Of a stretch of DNA of 64,000 bases, positions 56,162 through 64,000 are shown piece after piece. The translations under genes and the position numbers were made by a program. The notes under the pieces are model-generated. The model saw nothing but the letters and a program-made list of their open reading frames with translations, was not told the DNA's origin and did no database searches. Each line of letters begins with the position of its first letter. Position 1 is the stretch's first letter. The stretch is from positions 248,001 to 312,000 of the forward strand of contig NZ_JACBXU010000001.1 in the NCBI RefSeq assembly GCF_013415305.1. Direction: 5' to 3'. The DNA comes from Pantoea sp. WMus005. GTDB taxonomy: Bacteria > Pseudomonadota > Gammaproteobacteria > Enterobacterales > Enterobacteriaceae.

Positions 56162-57041
56162 CCGCTTTGCGACGGGATAACGGTGTACGTAACCGTTGCG
56201 CCAGAATGACCCCGGCCAGCGTCAGGCCGCCACCAATCCAGTGGTAACTGTGCAGTTGCTCATGCAAAAACAGCACCGCAATCACCGCGGTAAATACCGG
56301 GGTCAGATTCATAAAGATGCTGGTGGTGCTGGCTCCCAGACGCTGCACACCGTGGATCCACAAAAAGGGAGCGATGATGGAGGCGAACAGTCCGGCAAAC
56401 GCGACCAGTGGCAGATTGTGCCGGTTGAGCGCGACGTCGGGTGCCAGTAAAAAGCCGGGCAGTAACAGCAGCACGCCGAATAAAATCTGCACATAGAGGC
56501 TTTGCCAGATCGGCAGTGGCAGCCCCCAGCGTTTGGTCAGAACGCCATACAGTGCGTAAGAGGTGGAGGCGGCCAGCATCATCAGCTCCCCTTTGCCCAT
56601 TCCATGATTCAGCAGCTGCATCACGTTGCCCTCACTGACCAGCCACACCAGGCCGCCAAAGGAGATGATGCTTCCCAGCAGGATACCGAGCGTCGGCGCA
56701 ATCCGCAGAATCACCACGCTCAGCAGCACGGTAAGCAGCGGGATCAGGGCGCCGATAATGCCCATAAACAGTGCGCTGACGCTGTGAGCCGCGTAGTAGG
56801 CCAGGCTCTGATAGAGCACCATGCCGAGCAGGCCAAGGATCGCCAGACGCCAGAGGTGCGGTTTAATGACCTGACGCGCGCGCCACGCGCCCGGCAGTAC
56901 AAAGGGCGTCAGCACCAGCAGCGCCAGCAGCCAGCGATAGAATGAGATCGCCGCGGGATCAATTGCACTGGCCGAGAGTTTGCTGACAATTGAATTGATC
57001 GACCAGATCATTACCGCAAAGAGCGGATACAGGAAAAACAT
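56142..57041 (-). CDS. EamA/RhaT-type drug-metabolite exporter
   Basis: A 299-residue, ten-helix DMT permease. ATG 57041 after GGAGAGTCAGC gives MFFLYPLFAVMIWSINSIVS, the EamA start; the frame further up crosses the operator. Both EamA repeats are present: FYRWLLALLVLTPFVLPGAW in the first and LNLTPVFTAVIAVLFLHEQL in the second. Substrate unknown. It is divergent from an AraC-type gene with shared operator half-sites, so that regulator probably controls it. Confidence 0.9.
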   Translation of the reverse strand: MFFLYPLFAVMIWSINSIVSKLSASAIDPAAISFYRWLLALLVLTPFVLPGAWRARQVIKPHLWRLAILGLLGMVLYQSLAYYAAHSVSALFMGIIGALIPLLTVLLSVVILRIAPTLGILLGSIISFGGLVWLVSEGNVMQLLNHGMGKGELMMLAASTSYALYGVLTKRWGLPLPIWQSLYVQILFGVLLLLPGFLLAPDVALNRHNLPLVAFAGLFASIIAPFLWIHGVQRLGASTTSIFMNLTPVFTAVIAVLFLHEQLHSYHWIGGGLTLAGVILAQRLRTPLSRRKAVSLRQR

Positions 57042-57081
57042 GCTGACTCTCCACACGCCATTAATGAGGCGCAGTGTACGC

Positions 57082-57117
57082 TTGTCCGGATTTATCCAGA
57101 TAGTTAATATCGGACAA
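57082..57117. promoter_or_regulatory. Inverted-repeat operator in the EamA/AraC divergent promoter
   Basis: TTGTCCG at 57082-57088 and its inverse CGGACAA at 57111-57117 are separated by 22 nt. A third CGGACA lies at 57132-57137, directly before the regulator's ATG. Repeated half-sites in a divergent promoter fit binding by the AraC-type protein. Confidence 0.6.
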
Positions 57118-57139
57118 AATGAGTCGTTGAGCGGACAGA

Positions 57140-57919
57140 ATGACCCTGAAAGTGACCTACCAGCCGCCGGTGGATGCGCCACAGTTACGCTACTTTATGC
57201 GTGACGAACAGGCCAATGCCCGTACAGAATATCTGCCGCATGCCCATGCCTGGGGCCAGCTGATCATGGTGAAAAGTCACGTACTGGAGATGCAGGTCGA
57301 GGGTGAACGATTGCTTACCCCGGCAGATATTCCGGTCTGGGTCCCGCCCGGTCAGCTTCACAGTAGCTATAACCATCGTCAGGCACAGTTCCGGACCTTT
57401 AATCTGGCAGCCCCTTTATGCGCCGACTTACCCCGGCGCGCCTGCCTGCTGCGGGTCGATCCGATCGCTCACGCCATAATGGATGCGTTTGCTGAGCAGC
57501 AGATCGAGCAACCGGAAACGGATGCGCAGTGGCGGCTGTGCGAGGTCCTGCGCGATCGCCTGCAGCTGGCGCAGGTGCAGGAAAGCTATCTGCCCACCTC
57601 TGACGATAAGTTTCTCGCGCCGGTGTTACATGCGTTGGAAGCGCATCCAGGCGACAACACCACGCTCGCGGGCTGGGCGGCGCGGGTCTTTACGACCGAA
57701 AGGACGCTGGCGCGGCGCTGCCAGCAGCAGCTTCATATGACCTTTGGCGAGTGGCGGCAGCGGCTGCGGTTTCTGCGTGCCATCGTGCTGCTGGAGCAGG
57801 GGGAAAGCGTGCAGAGCATCGCCCATGAGCTGGGATACAGTTCCGCCTCGGCGCTGATTGTGATGTTCCAGCAACAGGCGGGAACGACGCCCGAACGCTA
57901 CCGTGCACGGTTAGGCTAA
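57140..57919 (+). CDS. AraC-family transcriptional regulator
   Basis: A 259-residue regulator. The N-terminal cupin sensing domain has EYLPHAHAWGQLIMVKSHVL and VWVPPGQLHSSYN, with His pairs as in metal/ligand cupins. The C-terminal AraC helix-turn-helix pair (~165-258) has TLAGWAARVFTTERTLARRC and SVQSIAHELGYSSASALIVM, then FQQQAGTTPERYRARL. It is divergent from the EamA transporter and probably regulates it. Ligand unknown. Confidence 0.92.
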   Translation: MTLKVTYQPPVDAPQLRYFMRDEQANARTEYLPHAHAWGQLIMVKSHVLEMQVEGERLLTPADIPVWVPPGQLHSSYNHRQAQFRTFNLAAPLCADLPRRACLLRVDPIAHAIMDAFAEQQIEQPETDAQWRLCEVLRDRLQLAQVQESYLPTSDDKFLAPVLHALEAHPGDNTTLAGWAARVFTTERTLARRCQQQLHMTFGEWRQRLRFLRAIVLLEQGESVQSIAHELGYSSASALIVMFQQQAGTTPERYRARLG

Positions 57920-57974
57920 CGCGTCGCTTTGTGCCAGAATAATCGCCTGATAGGTAACTGACAGGAAAGCCGCA

Positions 57975-59108
57975 GTGAAAATTCTGGTCGATGAAAATAT
58001 GCCTTATGCCCGCGAGTTATTCAGCCGGACTGGCGACGTGGTCGCGGTGCCGGGACGTCCACTACCGGTGACTGAACTCGCCGATGCCGATGGCCTGATG
58101 GTGCGCTCAGTCACCCAGGTGAATGAGGCGCTGCTGGCAGGAAAACCGGTGAAATTTGTCGGAACCGCTACGGCGGGCACCGATCATATCGACGAACACT
58201 GGCTGCAGCAGGCGGGCATTGCGTTCTCTGCCGCACCTGGCTGCAACGCCATTGCGGTGGTGGAATATGTTTTCTCTGCGCTGCTGCTGCTGGCAGAACG
58301 CGATGGTTTTACGCTGCGTGACCGCACGGTCGGCATTGTCGGCGTCGGTAATGTTGGCGGGCGGCTGCAAAAGCGGCTGGAAGCCTGGGGCATCAAAACC
58401 CTGCTGTGCGATCCGCCGCGCGCCGATCGCGGTGACGAGGGGGATTTCCTGTCGCTGGAAGCCGTGACAGAGCAGGCTGATATTCTGACGTTCCATACCC
58501 CGCTGTTTAAAGACGGTCCCTATAAAAGCTGGCATCTGGCGGATGCGGCGCTGCTGATGGCGCTGAAACCCAACACCATTCTGATTAACGCCTGTCGCGG
58601 CCCGGTGGTGGACAACAGCGCGCTGCTGGAGGTGCTGAAAATGCGCCACGATCTCAGTGTCGTGCTGGATGTGTGGGAGCCGGAGCCGGATCTCTCGCTG
58701 GCGCTGCTCGATAAGGTCGACATCGCCACACCACACATCGCGGGCTACACGCTGGAAGGCAAAGCACGCGGCACGACTCAGGTGTTTGAAGCCTGGTGTG
58801 ACTTTATCGGTCAGCCGCAGCAGGTGCCGCTCAGTAGCTTGCTGCCGGTGCCGGAATTCAGTGAAATCACCCTGAATGGCCCGCTGGATCAGCCAACGCT
58901 GAAACGCCTGGCGCATCTGGTGTATGATGTGCGCCGCGATGATGCCCCCCTGCGTAAAGTGGCGGCCAAACCCGGCGAGTTTGATCGCCTGCGCAAGCAG
59001 TATCTGGAGCGTCGCGAATGGTCGTCGCTGCAGGTGACATGTGATGACGCCACAACGGCTGAGATGCTGAACCAGCTGGGCTTTAACGCAATCATCTCCC
59101 CGAAATAA
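57975..59108 (+). CDS. pdxB: 4-phosphoerythronate dehydrogenase PdxB
   Basis: Second step of pyridoxal-phosphate synthesis; oxidises 4-phosphoerythronate. The 377-residue protein starts at GTG 57975 ([20 protein letters not shown]). It has NAD loop [20 protein letters not shown], catalytic-region motifs [15 protein letters not shown] and [15 protein letters not shown], and the extra C-terminal dimerisation domain that sets PdxB apart. It restores the E. coli order toward usg and truA. Confidence 0.96.
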   Translation: MKILVDENMPYARELFSRTGDVVAVPGRPLPVTELADADGLMVRSVTQVNEALLAGKPVKFVGTATAGTDHIDEHWLQQAGIAFSAAPGCNAIAVVEYVFSALLLLAERDGFTLRDRTVGIVGVGNVGGRLQKRLEAWGIKTLLCDPPRADRGDEGDFLSLEAVTEQADILTFHTPLFKDGPYKSWHLADAALLMALKPNTILINACRGPVVDNSALLEVLKMRHDLSVVLDVWEPEPDLSLALLDKVDIATPHIAGYTLEGKARGTTQVFEAWCDFIGQPQQVPLSSLLPVPEFSEITLNGPLDQPTLKRLAHLVYDVRRDDAPLRKVAAKPGEFDRLRKQYLERREWSSLQVTCDDATTAEMLNQLGFNAIISPK

Positions 59109-59216
59109 CGGGCGCTGCCGGTCAGTCGTCCCGGCGCGGTTTCCCGCACTGAATCATTCAGTGAACGGAAGACGCGCAAGGCTGGCATGTCTGCATGACG
59201 GCGGTTTCTGGGGGGA

Positions 59217-59343
59217 TATACCCATTGGATTTCGGGTTGCATTGAGGCGGCGAAAGAACGAATCCCGATGAGCTTACTCAGGTAAGTGATTCCGGTGAGT
59301 GAATGCAGCCAACAAAGATGCAACGTGAAAGACGACGGGGATA
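59217..59343. repeat. Enterobacterial intergenic structured repeat between pdxB and usg
   Basis: A ~125-bp element beginning GATATACCCATTGGATTTCG and ending near AAGACGACGGGGATA. It includes AATCCCGATGAGCTTACTCA and GTGAGTGAATGCAGCCAACA. From memory this text recurs between genes in Pantoea/Erwinia-type genomes. GTTGCAT and ATGCAAC near the two ends are complementary, and CTTAC/GTAAG forms a central hairpin. Copy number cannot be checked here. Confidence 0.6.
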
Positions 59344-59357
59344 AATCTGAATCCCTG

Positions 59358-59386
59358 GGCGGTGAATATCACCGCCTTCTGTTTTT
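59358..59386 (+). terminator. Hairpin-terminator before usg
   Basis: GGCGGTGA-ATA-TCACCGCC (59358-59376) is followed by TTCTGTTTTT. It lies 26 nt before the usg start, so it either ends pdxB transcripts or attenuates the usg-truA operon. Confidence 0.7.
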
Positions 59387-59411
59387 ATGTCATTGTCTGG
59401 AGTAAACCAAC

Positions 59412-60419
59412 ATGTCTGACGGCTGGAATATTGCGCTACTTGGCGCGACAGGCGCAGTAGGGAACGCTGTACTGGAACTGCTGGCGGAACGCCAGTTCCC
59501 GGTTGGTGAATTATATTTGCTGGCCAGCGAAAACAGCGCGGGCGAAATCAAGCGTTACGAGGGCCGCTCGGTGCGGGTCGAAAATGCTGAAACGTTCGAC
59601 TGGTCACAGGCGCAGCTGGCCTTTTTCGTGGCGGGCCGTGATGCTTCGGCGCGGTTTGCCGATGAAGCGGCCAACGCCGGTTGTCTGGTGATCGACAGCA
59701 GCGAGCTGTTTGCGCTGGAACCCGATGTGCCGCTGGTGGTGCCGGATGTGAACCCACAGGTGCTGGCAGATTATCGTAATCGCAACATCATCAGCGTGGC
59801 GGACAATCTGGTAAGCCAGCTTCTGACCGCAATTAAACCGCTGGTGGATGCGGCCGGATTAAGTCGTTTACAGGTGACTAACCTGATTTCGGTCTCCAGC
59901 TACGGCAAAGTGGCGGTGGATGCGCTGGCCGGGGAAAGTGCCCGCTTGCTGAATGGTATTCCAGCCGATGAGCACCATTTTGGTCGTCAGCTGGCGTTTA
60001 ACCTGATGCCGCAACAGGCCGACGCAGAAGGCAGCGTTGAAAGCGAACGCCGTCTGATTGATCAGGTGCGTAAGGTACTGCAGGACGAAGGCTTACCGAT
60101 TGCGGTCAGCAGCGTACAGGCGCCGGTGTTCTACGGTAATGCGCAGATTGTGCACATTGAAAACCTGCGCCCGCTCTCTGCGGAAGAAGCACGTGCTGAG
60201 CTGGCGCTGGCGTCAGATATTCGTCTGAGCGAAGAGGATGAAGTGCCGACGCCGGTTACGGATGCCTCAGGCAACGGCGAGCTGAGCATTGGCGCGGTAC
60301 GCAACGACTACGGTATTCCGGAGTTGCTGCAGTTCTGGTCAGTGGCGGACAACATTCGTTTTGGCGGCGCGCTGATGGCGGTGAAAACTGCTGAGAAACT
60401 GGTTCAGGAGTATCTGTAA
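59412..60419 (+). CDS. usg: Usg, aspartate-semialdehyde-dehydrogenase-like protein
   Basis: A 335-residue homologue of Asd. The nucleotide loop [20 protein letters not shown] is intact and the fold pattern continues through [20 protein letters not shown]. Where Asd has the catalytic Cys (SNPxC), this reads [12 protein letters not shown], so the nucleophile is missing and classical activity is not expected. This is a known trait of Usg in enterobacteria. It is 2 nt before truA and presumably co-transcribed. Confidence 0.93.
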   Translation: MSDGWNIALLGATGAVGNAVLELLAERQFPVGELYLLASENSAGEIKRYEGRSVRVENAETFDWSQAQLAFFVAGRDASARFADEAANAGCLVIDSSELFALEPDVPLVVPDVNPQVLADYRNRNIISVADNLVSQLLTAIKPLVDAAGLSRLQVTNLISVSSYGKVAVDALAGESARLLNGIPADEHHFGRQLAFNLMPQQADAEGSVESERRLIDQVRKVLQDEGLPIAVSSVQAPVFYGNAQIVHIENLRPLSAEEARAELALASDIRLSEEDEVPTPVTDASGNGELSIGAVRNDYGIPELLQFWSVADNIRFGGALMAVKTAEKLVQEYL

Positions 60420-60421
60420 CC

Positions 60422-61225
60422 ATGTCCGATGGTCAGACGCAAAAACTGGCGCTCGGCATCGAGTATGACGGTAGCCGTTACTACGGCTGGCAGCGTCAGA
60501 ATGAAGTCCGCAGCGTGCAGGAGAAGGTAGAGCGCGCGCTGTCGAAAGTCGCCGATCATCCGGTCAGCATTTTTTGTGCGGGCCGCACCGATGCAGGCGT
60601 TCACGGAACGGGGCAGGTGGTCCATTTCGAAACGACATCGCAGCGACCTGATGGTGCCTGGACGCTGGGCGTGAACGCTAACCTGCCGCCGGATATTGCA
60701 GTGCGCTGGGTGAAAGCGGTACCGGATGAGTTTCATGCCCGCTTCAGCGCCACGGCCCGACGCTATCGCTACCTGATCTACAATCAGCGTCTGCGTCCGG
60801 CCGTGCTGGCGCAGGGCGTGACGCACTTCTACCATCCTCTGGATGCGGAGAAGATGCAGCGCGCCGGGCAATGTTTGTTAGGCGAGAATGATTTCACCTC
60901 ATTCCGCGCGGTGCAGTGCCAGTCGCGTACCCCATGGCGCAACGTGATTCACCTCAACGTGACGCGTCAGGGCCCTTACGTGGTTGTGGATATCAAAGCC
61001 AACGCCTTTGTGCACCACATGGTGCGCAATATCGTGGGCAGCCTGATGGAGATAGGCTGCGGCAATAAGCCGGAGTCATGGATGGCAACGCTGCTGGCGG
61101 CGAAGGATCGGACATTAGCCGCAGCCACAGCCCGGGCGGAAGGGTTGTATCTGGTGGCGGTGGATTACCCATCCCACTTTGCGTTACCACAGCCGTCGAT
61201 GGGACCATTGTTCCTCGCGGATTAA
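60422..61225 (+). CDS. truA: tRNA pseudouridine(38-40) synthase TruA
   Basis: A 267-residue pseudouridine synthase acting on the anticodon stem-loop. The catalytic Asp is in [20 protein letters not shown] (~50-69). Conserved [12 protein letters not shown] and [19 protein letters not shown] are present. The start is 2 nt after the usg stop. Length normal. Confidence 0.97.
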   Translation: MSDGQTQKLALGIEYDGSRYYGWQRQNEVRSVQEKVERALSKVADHPVSIFCAGRTDAGVHGTGQVVHFETTSQRPDGAWTLGVNANLPPDIAVRWVKAVPDEFHARFSATARRYRYLIYNQRLRPAVLAQGVTHFYHPLDAEKMQRAGQCLLGENDFTSFRAVQCQSRTPWRNVIHLNVTRQGPYVVVDIKANAFVHHMVRNIVGSLMEIGCGNKPESWMATLLAAKDRTLAAATARAEGLYLVAVDYPSHFALPQPSMGPLFLAD

Positions 61226-61254
61226 TTCACTTTCAGGACTTAAAAGGGCGCGCT

Positions 61255-61917
61255 ATGGAGTTTCTCCATTTTCTGGTCGATTTTATTCTGCACATCGATG
61301 TGCATCTGGCCGAACTGGTTGCACAGTACGGTATCTGGATTTACGCTATTTTGTTCCTGATTTTGTTCTGTGAAACCGGACTGGTGGTGACGCCATTCCT
61401 TCCGGGTGATTCGCTGCTGTTTGTGGCGGGCGCTCTGGCCGCGCTGCCGGGTAACGATCTCAATGTGCACATTATGGCGGCATTGTTAGTGGTAGCGGCG
61501 GTTCTGGGCGATGCGGTGAATTACACCATTGGCCGCTTGTTTGGCGAACGGTTGTTCAGTAACCCGAACTCGAAGATTTTCCGTCGCAGCCATCTGGATA
61601 AAACCCATGCGTTTTATGCCCGTCACGGCGGAAAAACCATTATTCTGGCGCGCTTTGTACCGATCGTCCGGACGTTCGCGCCGTTTGTGGCCGGTATGGG
61701 CCATATGTCCTATCGCCACTTTGCACTGTTCAACGTGACGGGTGCGCTGTTGTGGGTGCTGCTGTTCTCCTACGCCGGCTACCTGTTTGGCGATCTGCCG
61801 GTGGTGCAGGAAAACCTGAAGCTGCTGATTGTTGGCATTATCCTGGTCTCGATTCTGCCAGGTGTGATTGAAGTCTGGCGTCATCGCCGTCAGGCTAAGC
61901 AGCAGAAGCAGCCATAA
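61255..61917 (+). CDS. dedA: DedA-family inner-membrane protein
   Basis: A 220-residue, multi-helix DedA protein; family members help undecaprenyl-phosphate or lipid flipping and membrane homeostasis. ATG 61255 gives the E. coli-like start [20 protein letters not shown]. The signature [20 protein letters not shown] and [19 protein letters not shown] are intact. The frame upstream overlaps truA and is not used. Confidence 0.94.
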   Translation: MEFLHFLVDFILHIDVHLAELVAQYGIWIYAILFLILFCETGLVVTPFLPGDSLLFVAGALAALPGNDLNVHIMAALLVVAAVLGDAVNYTIGRLFGERLFSNPNSKIFRRSHLDKTHAFYARHGGKTIILARFVPIVRTFAPFVAGMGHMSYRHFALFNVTGALLWVLLFSYAGYLFGDLPVVQENLKLLIVGIILVSILPGVIEVWRHRRQAKQQKQP

Positions 61918-62061
61918 GACTTCGCTCAGGGGTAAGACCAGATTTTTATCCACAGTCTGAACAGGTTGTGGTTTAATGAGCGACATTTACCGTCTGCTGA
62001 AGCGGTTTTCAGCAGTATCAAGACGACTGGACCAGGTCAGTTTTAAACAGAAAGGTCATCA

Positions 62062-62976
62062 ATGAGCTGGATTGAACGCATTCTTAATAAAAGCACCGGA
62101 ACGCCTGTGCGCAAAGCCAGTATCCCGGAAGGGGTCTGGACCAAATGTGACAGCTGTGGTCAGGTTCTCTACCGCGCCGAGCTGGAGCGTAATCTTGAGG
62201 TCTGCCCGAAGTGCGACCATCACATGCGTATGCATGCCCGTGAGCGCCTCGTCAGTGTCCTGGATCAGGGCACAATGGTTGAACTGGGCAGTGAACTTGA
62301 ACCTAAAGATCTGCTCAAGTTCCGTGACTCCAAAAAGTATAAAGACCGTCTGGTAGCGGCCCAGAAAGATACCGGCGAGAAAGATGCGCTGGTCGTCATG
62401 AAAGGTCAGCTTCACGACATGCCGGTTGTTGCGGCAGCCTTTGAATTTGCCTTTATGGGCGGTTCAATGGGTTCTGTCGTCGGTGCGCGCTTTGTGCGTG
62501 CGGTTGAGCAGGCATTAGAAGATAACTGCCCGCTGATCTGCTTCTCCGCCAGTGGTGGTGCCCGTATGCAGGAAGCGCTGCAATCGCTGATGCAGATGGC
62601 GAAAACCAGTGCGGCTCTGGCCAAAATGCGTGAGCGCGGTCTTCCGTATATTTCCGTGCTGACTGACCCGACCATGGGTGGCGTTTCGGCCAGTTTTGCG
62701 ATGCTGGGTGACCTCAATATCGCAGAACCCAAAGCGCTGATCGGTTTTGCCGGTCCACGCGTGATCGAGCAGACCGTGCGTGAAAAACTGCCGCCTGGCT
62801 TCCAGCGCAGTGAGTTCCTGATTGAGAAGGGCGCGATCGATATGATCATTCGTCGTCCGGAAATGCGTTACAAACTGGCAAGCCTGCTGGCAAAAATGAT
62901 GAACCTGCCGGCACCGCTGCATGACGGTGAACAGTCCGCTCCTGCGACGACTGAATCGGAAAGCAACGAGGCCTGA
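62062..62976 (+). CDS. accD: Acetyl-CoA carboxylase carboxyltransferase beta-subunit AccD
   Basis: The 304-residue beta-subunit, which with AccA moves CO2 from biotin to acetyl-CoA. The N-terminal zinc ribbon is [12 protein letters not shown] plus [18 protein letters not shown] (four Cys). The crotonase-like core has [39 protein letters not shown] and [15 protein letters not shown]. Just before folC, as in E. coli. Confidence 0.97.
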   Translation: MSWIERILNKSTGTPVRKASIPEGVWTKCDSCGQVLYRAELERNLEVCPKCDHHMRMHARERLVSVLDQGTMVELGSELEPKDLLKFRDSKKYKDRLVAAQKDTGEKDALVVMKGQLHDMPVVAAAFEFAFMGGSMGSVVGARFVRAVEQALEDNCPLICFSASGGARMQEALQSLMQMAKTSAALAKMRERGLPYISVLTDPTMGGVSASFAMLGDLNIAEPKALIGFAGPRVIEQTVREKLPPGFQRSEFLIEKGAIDMIIRRPEMRYKLASLLAKMMNLPAPLHDGEQSAPATTESESNEA

Positions 62977-62986
62977 CAGGAGATAG

Positions 62987-63009
62987 AGAGGCGCGCCCGT
63001 CGCGCCTCT
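62987..63009 (+). other. Hairpin between accD and folC
   Basis: AGAGGCGCG/CGCGCCTCT with a CCCGT loop forms a strong 9-bp stem but has no U-tract. It may stabilise mRNA or reduce read-through into folC. Confidence 0.5.
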
Positions 63010-63070
63010 TACCAATGCACCGTATACCGCAGCACCAGTCTGCCAGGTATAAATAAGCAAAACGGGACAT

Positions 63071-64000
63071 ATGGACAATCTTCACCTTCCTCAAGCCACG
63101 TCGCCTTTGGCCACGTGGCTTTATTATCTTGAGCACCTGCATACTCAGGCCATCGAACTGGGTCTGGACCGTATTCGTCAGGTTGCGCTTCGTCTCGACC
63201 TGCTGAAACCTGCTCCCTTTGTCTTTACTGTGGCCGGTACCAACGGCAAAGGCACGACCTGTCGCACTCTGGAAACGCTGCTGATCGCGGCGGGCTACCG
63301 CGTTGGTGTTTACAGCTCGCCGCATCTGGTGCGCTACACCGAGCGTGTTCGGGTTCAGGGAGAGGAGCTGCGTGAAGCGCAGCACTGCGCCAGCTTTGCG
63401 GAGATTGAAGCCGGACGTGCGGATATTTCGTTAACCTATTTCGAATTTGGCACGCTCTCTGCGCTCAATCTGTTCCGCCAGGCGCAGCTGGATGTGGTGA
63501 TCCTCGAAGTTGGCCTCGGCGGACGGCTGGATGCCACCAACATCGTGGATGCCGATGTCGCCGTGGTCACCAGCATTGCACTGGATCATACTGACTGGCT
63601 TGGGCCGGACCGCGAAAGCATCGGGCGTGAAAAAGCGGGTGTGTTCCGGGCGGGAAAACCTGCGGTAGTCGGTGAACCCGATATGCCTCACAGTATTGCT
63701 GTGGTCGCGCAGGAAAAAGGGGCTCAGCTATTACAATGCAAGCGTGACTGGTCCTGGCGTGTTCAGGCTGAAAGCTGGTCGCTGCGTGATGCGCAGGGCG
63801 AGCTGAACGATCTGCCACTGCCCCAGGTGCCGTTACCTAACGCGGCGACAGCACTGATGGCGCTGCGTGTCTCGCGGCTTGAGGTTAGTGAAACCCAGAT
63901 TCGTGCCAGCCTGCCGCTGGCGATGCTGCCAGGGCGTTTTCAGACTATCAGTGAATCACCGCGCGTGATTCTGGATGTCGCCCATAATCCGCATGCGGCG
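63071..64000 (+). CDS. folC: Dihydrofolate/folylpolyglutamate synthase FolC (5' part, runs off the right edge)
   Basis: The first 310 residues of FolC, which adds L-Glu to dihydropteroate and extends the polyglutamate tail. ATG 63071 follows CGGGACAT. The P-loop FTVAGTNGKGTTCRTLETLL lies at ~52-71, then SSPHLVRYTERVRVQGEE, YFEFGTLSALNLF and EVGLGGRLDATNIVD with the DHTDWLG metal region. PLPNAATALMALR and ILDVAHNPHAA close to the edge are also conserved. No defect within the visible part. Confidence 0.95.
   Translation, partial: MDNLHLPQATSPLATWLYYLEHLHTQAIELGLDRIRQVALRLDLLKPAPFVFTVAGTNGKGTTCRTLETLLIAAGYRVGVYSSPHLVRYTERVRVQGEELREAQHCASFAEIEAGRADISLTYFEFGTLSALNLFRQAQLDVVILEVGLGGRLDATNIVDADVAVVTSIALDHTDWLGPDRESIGREKAGVFRAGKPAVVGEPDMPHSIAVVAQEKGAQLLQCKRDWSWRVQAESWSLRDAQGELNDLPLPQVPLPNAATALMALRVSRLEVSETQIRASLPLAMLPGRFQTISESPRVILDVAHNPHAA

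Noticed and set aside
1..64000. CRISPR arrays, insertion sequences and rRNA genes
   Set aside because: No regularly spaced short repeats, no transposase frame with terminal inverted repeats, and no rRNA sequence were seen on reading both strands.

Overview
The window reads as the chromosome of an enterobacterium, most likely of the Erwiniaceae (Pantoea/Erwinia type). The reasons are the E. coli-like gene order (argW, yfdC, mlaA, fadL, yfcZ, fadIJ, sixA, smrB, prmB, aroC, mepA, yfcA, epmC, yfcL, mnmC, fabB, then flk, pdxB, usg, truA, dedA, accD, folC), together with insertions that E. coli lacks here: a T6SS, a ccm operon, a tct operon and an EamA/AraC pair. The taxon is inferred from synteny; no search was run.

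Region 1 (1-18352) is the distal part of a type VI secretion locus on the + strand. It starts with the end of vgrG. Next come a two-domain peptidoglycan-hydrolase effector, a likely periplasmic immunity gene and a broken orphan gene. The structural genes follow: an accessory membrane protein, tssM, tssA, a PAAR gene, tssF, tssG, tssJ, tssE, a decayed accessory gene and a VasL-like gene. tssB, tssC, tssK, tssL, tssH and hcp are not present and presumably lie to the left. The structural genes are intact, but the effector/immunity cassettes are AT-rich and several are broken: an internal deletion in the PAAR effector, a T6-to-T7 frameshift in one of two tandem DUF1240-like immunity genes, and two further frameshifted genes.

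Region 2 (18581-25141) is a 6.5-kb AT-rich island in the 3' end of tRNA-Arg(CCU) (argW). It is bounded by 24-bp repeats of the tRNA 3' end and carries an integrase without its catalytic half. Its cargo is one unknown gene, an AlpA regulator with an unknown partner, and a tightly coupled four-gene minus-strand operon: an Spl-like radical SAM enzyme, a DEDDh exonuclease, a NadR-like P-loop kinase and an aldo/keto reductase. This operon is the best candidate in the window for an undescribed system, possibly phage defence or nucleotide/nucleic-acid chemistry. That function is inference.

Region 3 (25431-49557) is core chromosome. It holds yfdC, a complete nine-gene cytochrome c maturation operon (ccmABCDEFGHI, with CcmH and CcmI as separate proteins), mlaA, and the fatty-acid genes fadL and fadIJ with recognisable FadR operators. 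Then come sixA, smrB, prmB-aroC-mepA-yfcA-epmC-yfcL, mnmC and fabB. The fabB promoter has a FabR palindrome beside a FadR-like site.

Region 4 (49600-64000) begins with a rhodanese remnant and flk. A tricarboxylate transport module follows (tctCBA on the minus strand, facing the tctDE two-component genes), then a divergent EamA transporter/AraC regulator pair. After these the core order resumes with pdxB, an intergenic structured repeat, usg, truA, dedA, accD and folC, which runs off the right edge.
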